Shown: one piece after another, positions 20,014-27,513 of the stretch
Layout: every line of letters begins with the position of its first letter
Position numbering within the stretch: the stretch's first letter is position 1
Assembly: GCA_009829735.1 (NCBI GenBank)
Contig: CM020619.1
Location: 16,993,816-17,057,815, forward strand
Source: Pyropia yezoensis
Taxonomy: Eukaryota > Rhodophyta > Bangiophyceae > Bangiales > Bangiaceae
Direction of reading: 5' to 3'
Length of the DNA: 64,000 bases
Position numbers and translations under genes: made by a program
Notes under the pieces: generated by a model
What the model was told of the DNA's origin: nothing
What the model saw: only the letters and a program-made list of their open reading frames with translations
The model's database searches: none

Positions 20014-21522
20014 ATGCAGCATGACGAGGTCATCTGGACGACGCTCAACCAGCACTTTTGTGCGTTCAAAGTCACGACGGACCGCGCCACGTTTTGCCGC
20101 CAGAAGTACAACGTGTCGGGGCTGTGCAACCGGTCGTCGTGCCCGCTGGCAAACTCGCGCTACGGCACCATCCTGGACCGTGGCGGCACACTGGTACTCC
20201 ATATTAAGACGATTGAGAGGGCCCACTCGCCCAAGAACCTGTGGCAGCGGTTGAAGCTGTCCAAGAGCTACACGAAGGCGCTCGCACAGATCGACGCGGC
20301 CATGGCTCACTGGCCACCCTTCCTTATCCACAAGGCCAAGCAGAGGCTCACCAAGATGACGCAGTACAATCTGCGCAAGCGCAAGCTCCTTGCGGGTGCC
20401 GCTCGCACCGTGGCGGTGCCCATCAAGCAGAAGACGGAGCGCCGCGACGCGGCGCGGGAACGCAAGGCGTCCAAGGCGGCCAAGCTGGACAACGCCATCG
20501 AGGCTGAGCTACTCAACCGGCTCAAGTCGGGGGCGTATGGGGACATTTACAACTTTCCCCGCAAGCAGTACGAGCGGGCGCTGGGAGCAGATGGGGTGGC
20601 TGACGGGGAAGAGGAGGCGGAGGACGAGTCGGGTGAGGAGACGGAGGAGTCTGAAGATGCGGCCGAAGGTGACGAGTTTGAGGCGGACCTTGAATCGTCT
20701 GAAGAGGACGACAGCCAAGAGGAGGAGCTCGAGTACGAGGAGGAGGAGGAGAGTGAAGGTAGCGAGGACAGTGGTAGCGATGGCGGTGACGGCAGGCCCG
20801 CACCGGTTGCCGGGGCGGCGCGCGGGCGCCATGACAGGCCGCGGCTGCCTGCGGATGGCGGCGACGACACGGACGCCAATGGTAGCGGCGCCAGCAACAG
20901 CGGCAGCGACAGCGGCAGCGACGACAGCGACGGCAGTGGAGAGGCGGGTGTTGGCAATGTCCGTAGGGATGGTAGTCGTGCCGCTCCCCCAGCGGGCAGC
21001 AACGCGGTAGCGGACCTGGAGGACCCCCCCGCGGGCTCGGAAGACGTCTTTGCGTTTGACGACGGGAGCGACATCGAGGCGACTGTTGCCGCCGCTGGGG
21101 GGGACGAGCGCGCCGCCCTGCGGTCGCGCAGCCGCAAGCGGCTGGCCGCGGCAGCTCCTGGTAGTGCGGCGGCTGCGGCGCGGCGTGGGGGTGGGCCGGC
21201 AGCCGCCTCTGTCGACGCCGCCGCCGCCGCCGCGGGAGCCGCGTCGCCGCCAGCAACTCGGCAGCGCCAGTCGAAGCGCGTGCGGTTTAGCGCTGCCGAC
21301 GGTGGTTGCTGTGCTGATGACTGCAGTGGGGGCGGCGGCAAGGCGCCCGCGACGGCCGCGGCTGCGGCAGACGGCGCCGGCGCGGCCGCGCCCCGACGGT
21401 CAGCCCGGCGGGCGACGCCGCGGAGAGTGCGGCCGCCACGGCCAGCGGCTCCCGACGCGGGCGTTCAGGTCGAGGTTGAGGTGGAGACGGAGTGGGTTGG
21501 CGTGCCCGACTTGCGCGCATGA
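20014..21522 (+). CDS. MAK16: MAK16 ribosome biogenesis protein
   Basis: A single-exon gene of 502 residues. The N-terminal ~200 residues match the Mak16 family: MQHDEVIW start, FCRQKYNVSGLCNRSSCPLA (a Ribosomal_L28e/Mak16-type Cys motif), TIERAHSPKNLWQRLKLSKS and LIHKAKQRLTKMTQYN. Mak16 is a nucleolar assembly factor of the 60S subunit, partner of Rpf1. Residues ~195-260 are an acidic Glu/Asp/Ser tract typical of the family. The C-terminal ~220 residues are a low-complexity Ala/Gly/Arg extension that makes it about 200 residues longer than usual. The start is fixed by homology. Confidence 0.95.
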   Translation: MQHDEVIWTTLNQHFCAFKVTTDRATFCRQKYNVSGLCNRSSCPLANSRYGTILDRGGTLVLHIKTIERAHSPKNLWQRLKLSKSYTKALAQIDAAMAHWPPFLIHKAKQRLTKMTQYNLRKRKLLAGAARTVAVPIKQKTERRDAARERKASKAAKLDNAIEAELLNRLKSGAYGDIYNFPRKQYERALGADGVADGEEEAEDESGEETEESEDAAEGDEFEADLESSEEDDSQEEELEYEEEEESEGSEDSGSDGGDGRPAPVAGAARGRHDRPRLPADGGDDTDANGSGASNSGSDSGSDDSDGSGEAGVGNVRRDGSRAAPPAGSNAVADLEDPPAGSEDVFAFDDGSDIEATVAAAGGDERAALRSRSRKRLAAAAPGSAAAAARRGGGPAAASVDAAAAAAGAASPPATRQRQSKRVRFSAADGGCCADDCSGGGGKAPATAAAAADGAGAAAPRRSARRATPRRVRPPRPAAPDAGVQVEVEVETEWVGVPDLRA

Positions 21523-22143
21523 GCTCTTTTTTCTTCTCTCTTGGCCCGGGTATCAATACATACCAGGGGTTTTCAAGGGTAGCAATTTCTCTCATGCCGC
21601 CAGCCGCCGCCTTCTCCCCGGCAGCGGCCGCCCGCTCCCACCGCTAGCCGCCTGTCGAAGCCCCCTCCCCGGAAGAGGCCGCCCCACACCCGGCCTCAGC
21701 CGCCGCACTCGCGGCCGCGGCCGCCTCACCTGCCCAGCAGCGGCCACACCCCCCATGAACGCGGCCGCCCAACGCCAGGCAGCCGCCGCTCCCTCCCCCC
21801 CTCAGCAGCCGCCCCTCCTCCGGCCGCAGCCGCGCGCCCCCCAGGCACAGCGGGTGACCCCCGGCCCCGAGTCCCCCTTCCCCCTCCCCGACCAGGCCCC
21901 CCACCCTCCGGAAGCGAGCGGGCACCACAAGGCAAAACCCCGCCGCTAGCAGCAGGACAAAACCGACAGCTCGCCGCATCGTGCCACTCGAGCATTAACG
22001 GTCCAACGCGTGGCTAAGAGCAATTTGGTATTGCAAATACGTGGACCAATCAATTGGCGTTAGCGCGACAATAAGCGTGGCTGCTTCACATAGGAGCTTC
22101 GCTAATCACAACCCAAGAAACAAAACTGCACCAGTGCGCCACA
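21523..22143. other. Intergenic, MAK16/photolyase 3' regions
   Basis: The two genes converge here. The first 70 bases are T-rich. The middle is a C-rich, low-complexity stretch. 21990-22140 is noticeably AT-richer (CAATTGGTATTGCAAATACG). No gene or repeat is recognised. Confidence 0.4.
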
Positions 22144-24246
22144 CTACGCCTTGCGCTTCTTCCGTGCCACAGGCGGCGGCGGACCGTCGGACGCGCCTGG
22201 CTGCCGCGCCGCGCCGCGGACGCCCACGTCCCCGAGGGTGGCCTGGCGGGCGGCCCTCCGACGCGGGACGGCCGCGGCGGTCGCCGCCTTGGCGCCCGTC
22301 GCAGCGGCACCCGTCACGGCGGCACCCGCCGGCAGCCGGGCGAGGCGCCCCCGCCCTTGAGCCGCCGTCCCCGCCGGCTCGGCGTCACCCGTCTCCACCT
22401 TTTTGGCGGCCGCCTGGCGTGGGCGCTTGATGCCCGCCACGCCGGCCCCCCCCACACCTAACTGAGCCTGCCCACCCCCCCTCCCGAGGGGGGCCTCCCC
22501 GTCGGCCATGCCCGGGGGCATCCCCCCCACCCGCTGGGTCAGCGCGTCCACCTTGGCCACGTACGCGTCGATGCGGAACTTGCGGCGCAAGCCCGCCTCG
22601 TTCATGTAACGGACCTTGCCAAAGACCGGCCGCTCCGCCCACCCATGGTCGTGCTTGCCACCCACCGCCCACGCGATGCCCGCGACCGAGTTGGGGTCCG
22701 CCCCGTCCAGCGCCCACCGGTTGTTGAGGGCGAGGGCGATGGAGAAGGCAACGTCGGGAGAGGGGGTCCACTCGAGGATCTTCTTGGCCCAAAACATCCG
22801 CATGTATCCGTGCATCCGGCCGGTGAGCACCATCTGCCGCTGGGCGGCGTTCCAGTACGGGTCGGCTGTGGCCCCGCGCTCCAGCACCGCACGCTCGTAC
22901 AGCACATCCCGCTTGTCCCCCGCGTGGTCGGCAAGGGTGGTGCGCGCCCAGGACGCCAGCCCCTCCACGGCGTCGTAGCGGTCGCAGTACGTAACGAGGT
23001 TGACTGCCAGCTCCCGCCGCACGACCAGCTCCTCCACAAACGACGCCACCCCCGAGCGGAGGGCGGTGGAACCACCCCGCGGCGCCGCTGCGGCCGCGCC
23101 CCGGGCGGCCAGCACACAGTCGACGGGCGAAAGCAGGCCGTGCCGGAGGTAGGGGGAGAGCCCAGACTGGGCCGAGTCGGCCGGCTCGTTTCGCCGCTCC
23201 GCGTACGCCTCCAGCCGGTGGTCCACAAAGTCGCAGAGTGTGGCGCGGGCGGCCGCCTCACCCGGCGCGGGAGCGGCGCCCTCTGCCACCGCCGCCGGCG
23301 ACACGGGCGGCGCACCCCGATCAACGCCGTCCAGGGAGGCGACCGTGGCCTCCCAGTCGGAAGGGTCCACCACCCGCACCCGCCGTCCGTCGGGGGTGCG
23401 CCACGCGGCCACGTCAATGGCGGCGGCAGCGGGCGGCATGCCGGAAGCCTTGGCAACAGGCAATTCGGGGGGGGGGAGCAGCCACGAGTCGAGGGCACCC
23501 ATCAGCTTGGGCCGCAGCGTCCGCGCGGCAAACTCCTCGTGGTCACTCGCGACGGCGACGGGGACGACCACGTTGGCCTCTACCCCCACCGCCGCCACCC
23601 CCACCGCCGCCCCCACCGCACGCCGCACCGCCAGCTCCTCGCGCAGGTAGCCCCAGTCCGTAACCAAAGCTGCCGCCCCTGCCGCCGCCGCCGCCGTCAC
23701 TGCCACCGTCGGGCCCACGGCCACCACCAGCCGGACGCCCCGGGCCGCCAGCGACGCTGCCAGCTCCTCGTGGCCCGCCGTCACCCACGCGTGGTGGCGG
23801 ACGGCGAGGCCCGCGGCCGCCGCGTCCACGACGGTCAGGGCGAGGAGGGGGGTGTCAAGGCGGGCGGCCGTCTCGGCCGCCACCCCCAGCGCCGCGTTTG
23901 CATGAGCGCGGAGGGAGTTTGCTAATAGGAGGAGGGTGTAGGGCGCTCCGGGGCGCTCAGGGGCGGCGTTGAGGGGGTGGCGGCGCTCGGGCTCCAAGCC
24001 CCCCACCCGCGGGGCACGAGGGGGGGAAGGAACGCCGGCGCCGCGCTTGTCGTCACCGTCAGGGCCGCCACCGCCCCCGCTGCGGCGGCGGGAAGACGCC
24101 ATAAAAGTGGCCGCGTGGCGGCCCCCCGCAACGGGCCGTTGACCCGCCGTGGAACCCGCGGATGGGCGGCAGCCGACCACCCAGGGGGTAGTCGCAAAGA
24201 GGCGGCCGGCGGGGGGGACGAGGAAGGCGGGGAGGCGGCTGGCCAT
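22144..24246 (-). CDS. PHR: Class II CPD photolyase
   Basis: A flavoenzyme that splits UV-induced cyclobutane pyrimidine dimers using blue light. From ATG 24246 it has 700 residues, longer than the usual 450-550. The C-terminal FAD-binding half is typical class II: SGLSPYLRHGLLSP, ELVVRRELAVNLVTYC, QRQMVLTGRMHGYMRMFWAK and WAERPVFGKVRYMN. The N-terminal alpha/beta half is recognisable (VTDWGYLREELAVRRAV) but unusual: the class II R-D-Q-R-V motif is replaced by ANSLRAHANAAL. The first ~75 residues could be an organelle transit peptide (MASRLPAFLVPPAGRLFATT). The frame is open further upstream, and Met at 24102 is an alternative start. The C-terminal tail is Ala-rich and ends in a basic ARKKRKA, a possible nuclear signal. 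Confidence 0.9.
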   Translation of the reverse strand: MASRLPAFLVPPAGRLFATTPWVVGCRPSAGSTAGQRPVAGGRHAATFMASSRRRSGGGGGPDGDDKRGAGVPSPPRAPRVGGLEPERRHPLNAAPERPGAPYTLLLLANSLRAHANAALGVAAETAARLDTPLLALTVVDAAAAGLAVRHHAWVTAGHEELAASLAARGVRLVVAVGPTVAVTAAAAAGAAALVTDWGYLREELAVRRAVGAAVGVAAVGVEANVVVPVAVASDHEEFAARTLRPKLMGALDSWLLPPPELPVAKASGMPPAAAAIDVAAWRTPDGRRVRVVDPSDWEATVASLDGVDRGAPPVSPAAVAEGAAPAPGEAAARATLCDFVDHRLEAYAERRNEPADSAQSGLSPYLRHGLLSPVDCVLAARGAAAAAPRGGSTALRSGVASFVEELVVRRELAVNLVTYCDRYDAVEGLASWARTTLADHAGDKRDVLYERAVLERGATADPYWNAAQRQMVLTGRMHGYMRMFWAKKILEWTPSPDVAFSIALALNNRWALDGADPNSVAGIAWAVGGKHDHGWAERPVFGKVRYMNEAGLRRKFRIDAYVAKVDALTQRVGGMPPGMADGEAPLGRGGGQAQLGVGGAGVAGIKRPRQAAAKKVETGDAEPAGTAAQGRGRLARLPAGAAVTGAAATGAKAATAAAVPRRRAARQATLGDVGVRGAARQPGASDGPPPPVARKKRKA

Positions 24247-24844
24247 CGACAAGGTTCGCCGTTGCGCCGACACAAAAGACGACAGAGACGCGGGAGGACG
24301 GAGGGGAGCACGTGCGTTGACGGGCGACCTTCGGCGCCACCCGTGACGACACGATGGAGGCTGCCAACCGCTAAATATTAGTTGGACACCAAGTACACGT
24401 GCCGAAGAAATATTTAGCAAACAAGATGCGGTTTTCCTGGTTCTTCGCGATATGTATTTACATACACATGTAGGGCACCTGCTCGGGACCGCCCCATCAA
24501 CACCGCGCGCCGCCGCCGCGGCTGCGACGGCAGCGCTGGAGGCAGCGACGGTGGAGCTGGAGGCAGCGACGGCGGTGGCGAAGCGGCAGAGGAGGAGGCG
24601 ACGGTGGCAGCGGACGCATCGTCCACCCATCCTCACTCAGGTGCGGGTTGCCGCGGAAAGTGCGTGCCGTCAGAGGCAGAGGCAAGCGATCCGGGCGGCA
24701 GTACGTCCTTCAGATCTGCCGGCAGCTCAGGGAGGGCGCTCACGGCACCCGCTGCAGCATGGCGTCTAAATGCAGTTAGTACAGAACAGACCATCGCGAC
24801 GATGCTCGTCTGATTGCACGAACCGTTCCCTTCAAACCCCTACC
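24247..24844. promoter_or_regulatory. Photolyase upstream region
   Basis: Holds a short AT-rich stretch (24370-24465) with TAAATATTAG and TATGTATTTACATACACATGTA, the latter near-palindromic. GC-rich repeats of GCGACGG type follow. It is probably the photolyase promoter. No gene is recognised. Confidence 0.35.
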
Positions 24845-24975
24845 GTTCGCGCGGCGTACATTGGAGCTGCGGGTCTCCCAAAGAGATGAAGAACATGACG
24901 CTGAATCCGCTGTTGCCGTCTCGAGTAAACGCGGCTGAGGCGGCGGCGTCAACTTGGCCGTCTTTTTCGCCGCGG
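24845..24975 (-). pseudogene. Diverged copy of the LAMMER-kinase 5' exon region
   Basis: The minus strand matches 33930-34060 over about 120 bp with no net length change. It reads KKTAKLTPPPQPRLLETATA, compared with KKTATLTPPPVPLSHAAAAA upstream of the kinase, and then SLWETRSS compared with SLRESRSS. It ends where the kinase exon has its splice donor (CGCGCGAACGGTA in both). No kinase catalytic sequence follows. It is a partial gene duplicate or a shared 5' module. Confidence 0.55.
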
Positions 24976-25332
24976 CGCCGAGCGGGGCTGACGAGTGGCC
25001 AGGTGGGACTCCCCGGCTCGTGAAGGGCAGTCACGCTCTCCAGAGACAGTGAATTTCGGATCCGATGCCGCTGCCACAGCCACGGCTGTCCCCGCCACAA
25101 CGACCACCTGCCCAGGCCTCCCTAGCACCTCGTACACGGCTCGCGTCGGTCAGAGGGAGAGCGCAGTGGGCAACCGGCAGACACGCCGTGTGGCCGCGGC
25201 GGGTGGTCGCGGTGGCGACCCCGCGGAGAAGAGGATGGATGCTTCGATGGGTTGTTCAGTGAGTGACGTCGAGGCCGCGCCCGCTGGGCTGCTGACCAGG
25301 ACGCTCAAGCAAGTAGCTGACAAAATGTTACA
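24976..25332. other. Intergenic between kinase-exon fragment and tRNA
   Basis: Moderately GC-rich, no recognisable gene. The final bases hold the tRNA gene's T-run terminator. Confidence 0.3.
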
Positions 25333-25428
25333 TACAGTCGGTGGGACTTGAACCCACGACCTCGCGCGAGCGCGTTTCATGATGTCTATCTGTGAGGCGC
25401 GCGCTCTAACCAACTGAGCTACGACTGC
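25333..25428 (-). tRNA. trnV-CAC: tRNA-Val (CAC) with a 22 bp intron
   Basis: A full cloverleaf on the minus strand. The acceptor is GCAGTCG/CGACTGT with discriminator A. The D-arm is GCTC...GAGC with AGTTGGTTA. The anticodon stem is CGCGC/GCGCG with spliced loop CTCACAC (anticodon CAC). The variable loop is AGGTC and the T-arm is GTGGG-TTCAAGT-CCCAC. Removing 22 bases after position 37 leaves a standard 74-nt tRNA, and 37/38 is the canonical intron site. A TTTT pol III terminator follows (25318-25326). The anticodon rests on this intron placement. The first pair is G-U, which is unusual. Confidence 0.85.
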
Positions 25429-25947
25429 TAATTACAAAGGGCATTTCAACATATATCATAAATTCTTCCAAATATTCTACGCACCGAGGCCTTGGTTCTT
25501 CACAAAGCGGTGGAGGTGCTGGTGCGACCCACAGCGATGATGCAGCAGCGTGGCCCGCGGGCTGGCTGGGAGAATGCCCCGGTTTGGGGGGCTCCCAGGC
25601 GCCGACGACGACGCCCGCATCGGCCAGAGCGACAATCTGCTGCTTCTCGGCTCTGTCGAAAGGGCGTCCCCCACCCCCCCCCCTCGGGCCCCACTCCTCC
25701 GCGCCGCTTCCCCATGTGGTGGCTTTCTCGGCTGCCGTTCCTGCTCGCCCCCTCCCCTCCTCTTCTGGCTCGTTCCAGTCGCACATTCCGTCCTCCCCTC
25801 TACAGACGTTCGTCGGTGGTGGGGTGGCGCCCGCTCCCCGCCCTCCTTTCCAGACGGTCGGTGGGGTGGCCCCCCCCTCTTCACTTCCCCTCCCTCCCCC
25901 CCTGCCCCTTCCCCTCCCGCCCCCCTCAGCCCCCCCGACTCCAGAGG
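25429..25947. promoter_or_regulatory. PIMT upstream region
   Basis: AT-rich for the first 60 bases, then GC-rich, then a C-rich pyrimidine tract (about 25862-25946) up to the methyltransferase ATG. The PIMT frame is open upstream to 25492, so a longer N-terminus is possible, but it would be low-complexity. Confidence 0.4.
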
Positions 25948-26949
25948 ATGGCGTGGACGTGCTCGGCGGGGTGCCACGCGGACCTCACCGCGGCGCTCGT
26001 GTCGGCGGGGTTGCTGCGCACGCCGGCGCTAGTTGCCGCTTTTGGCGCCGTGGACCGTGGGGCGTTTGTGCCGCCCCGGGCGGCGGCGGTTTCGTACGCG
26101 GACGCGCCACAGGGCATTGGGTGGGGCGCCACCATCTCCGCGCCGCACATGCACGCCATGTGTCTGGAGCTCCTGGGGGATGTGCTCGGCTTCCGGGGGG
26201 GTGAAGCAGGCGGGGGACAGGGGGGTGCAGGCGGCGGCGGCGGCGGCGGCGGCGGCGACAATGGCGGCGACGGCGGTGGCGCACCGTCGACGCCCCCTCG
26301 GGTGCTGGACGTGCTCGACGTGGGCGTCGGGTCGGGCTACCTTGCCGCCGTCCTGGCCGTCGCTCTCGGCCCGCGGGGACACGTCGTGGGCGTTGACCAC
26401 GTAGCAGAGCTGGTTTCGGCCGCGGCCGACAGCCTCGGTCGCGTCGGCGTGCCAGTGGCCCTGGCGGGCACAGCGCCCGCCACGGCGGCGGCGGCGGCAG
26501 CGGCGGTGGTGGCAAAGGCGGGGGGCGGCGGCGTCGCCGGTGCTGAAGACGGTGGTGGCGGTGGCGGGAATGGCGGCGGCAGCGCCGCCGCCGACGGCGG
26601 TGACGGTGGGGGACCGGCATCGCGTCGGGCCACCCCTCCCGGCACCGTCGAACTGCACGTGGCCGACGGCCGCGTTGGGCTGCCCGGCCGTACCTGGGAT
26701 GCCATCCACGTCGGCGCCGCTGCGGACGGCGGGGTGCCCCCCCCCGCGCTGGTGGCGGCGCTCAAGGTGGGCGGCCGGATGGTCGTGCCCGTCAGCGGTC
26801 GGCGCGGTTCGTCGGACTTTGGGGGGGGGCAGGTCCTCGTGACGGTCGACCGGGTGGCGCCGGGGGAGGGGGGGTTGGTTGTTAACGAGGTGTGTGGCGT
26901 GCGGTACGTGCCGCTATGTGAGGAGGGCGAGCAGCGAGCAGGGCGATAA
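25948..26949 (+). CDS. PCMT1: Protein-L-isoaspartate O-methyltransferase
   Basis: Repairs isoaspartyl residues in aged proteins by S-adenosylmethionine-dependent methylation. 333 residues from ATG 25948, where similarity starts (MAWTCSAGCHADLTAALVSAG). Motifs: PQGIGWGATISAPHMHAMCLELL (about 54-76) gives the substrate-binding segment, VLDVGVGSGYLAAVLA-like motif I, HVVGVDHVAELV motif post-I, VADGRVGLP and WDAIHVGAAA motif II, and LKVGGRMVVPV motif III. Two Gly/Ala-rich insertions (after the first motif, ~30 residues, and after DSLGRVGVPVAL, ~55 residues) explain the excess over the usual ~225. The C-terminal VCGVRYVPLCEEGEQ matches the family end. Confidence 0.95.
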   Translation: MAWTCSAGCHADLTAALVSAGLLRTPALVAAFGAVDRGAFVPPRAAAVSYADAPQGIGWGATISAPHMHAMCLELLGDVLGFRGGEAGGGQGGAGGGGGGGGGDNGGDGGGAPSTPPRVLDVLDVGVGSGYLAAVLAVALGPRGHVVGVDHVAELVSAAADSLGRVGVPVALAGTAPATAAAAAAAVVAKAGGGGVAGAEDGGGGGGNGGGSAAADGGDGGGPASRRATPPGTVELHVADGRVGLPGRTWDAIHVGAAADGGVPPPALVAALKVGGRMVVPVSGRRGSSDFGGGQVLVTVDRVAPGEGGLVVNEVCGVRYVPLCEEGEQRAGR

Positions 26950-27513
26950 GACGGTTGCGGGGGGGGTTGCGGGGGGTGGAGGTGGAGGTGGTTTTACCCG
27001 CAGGGCTGAGGAGATGGGGCTGGCACTGCCGGTTGGTGCGTGGGGGTCGAGGGGGGGGGGAGGGTGATTGCGCATGCGTTTGTGGGTGTGAGGGTGAGCG
27101 TGTACAGTGCAATGCTTGCGGTGGGGCGTGCTGCGGCGTGTCCTTGAGCCGTGTGTTCCCCCCTCTCGGCTGCAGCCCACCCCCCCCCCCCCTCCCTCGC
27201 TACCCACGCCATCCCCCCCGTGTAGCATTGTAGTGGCCCACCACAGGCGGCGGGGCGGGGCGGGGCGGGGTGGCCGGGCTGGCAGCAGCGCAGGCAATGG
27301 TGTATTAGATGGACCTCGGCCACGTGCCTTTTTAAATGAGACAGACCTGCAGACAGACCTTCAGTTACAACTGTTGCCGCCCAGCTGTGCACAACACTAA
27401 GTGCATCCGTCGCGACCCACGCGTCTGGACGGGGGGATTCCCCTTCCAACCCCCTCTCGTACGAACCTATCCCCAGCCACTCTTCACTTCTCGACTTGTC
27501 ATCCCCCTTCCCC
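26950..27513. other. Intergenic between convergent PIMT and O-FucT-like genes
   Basis: G-rich runs after the PIMT stop, (GGGGC)n-like at 27250-27270, then a more mixed stretch. No gene is seen. Confidence 0.35.

Noticed and set aside
20522..21341. Long minus-strand frames over MAK16
   Set aside because: They arise from the GC-rich low-complexity tail of the plus-strand gene and have no conserved blocks.
22645..23925. 426-codon plus-strand frame over the photolyase
   Set aside because: Antisense shadow of a clearly conserved minus-strand gene.
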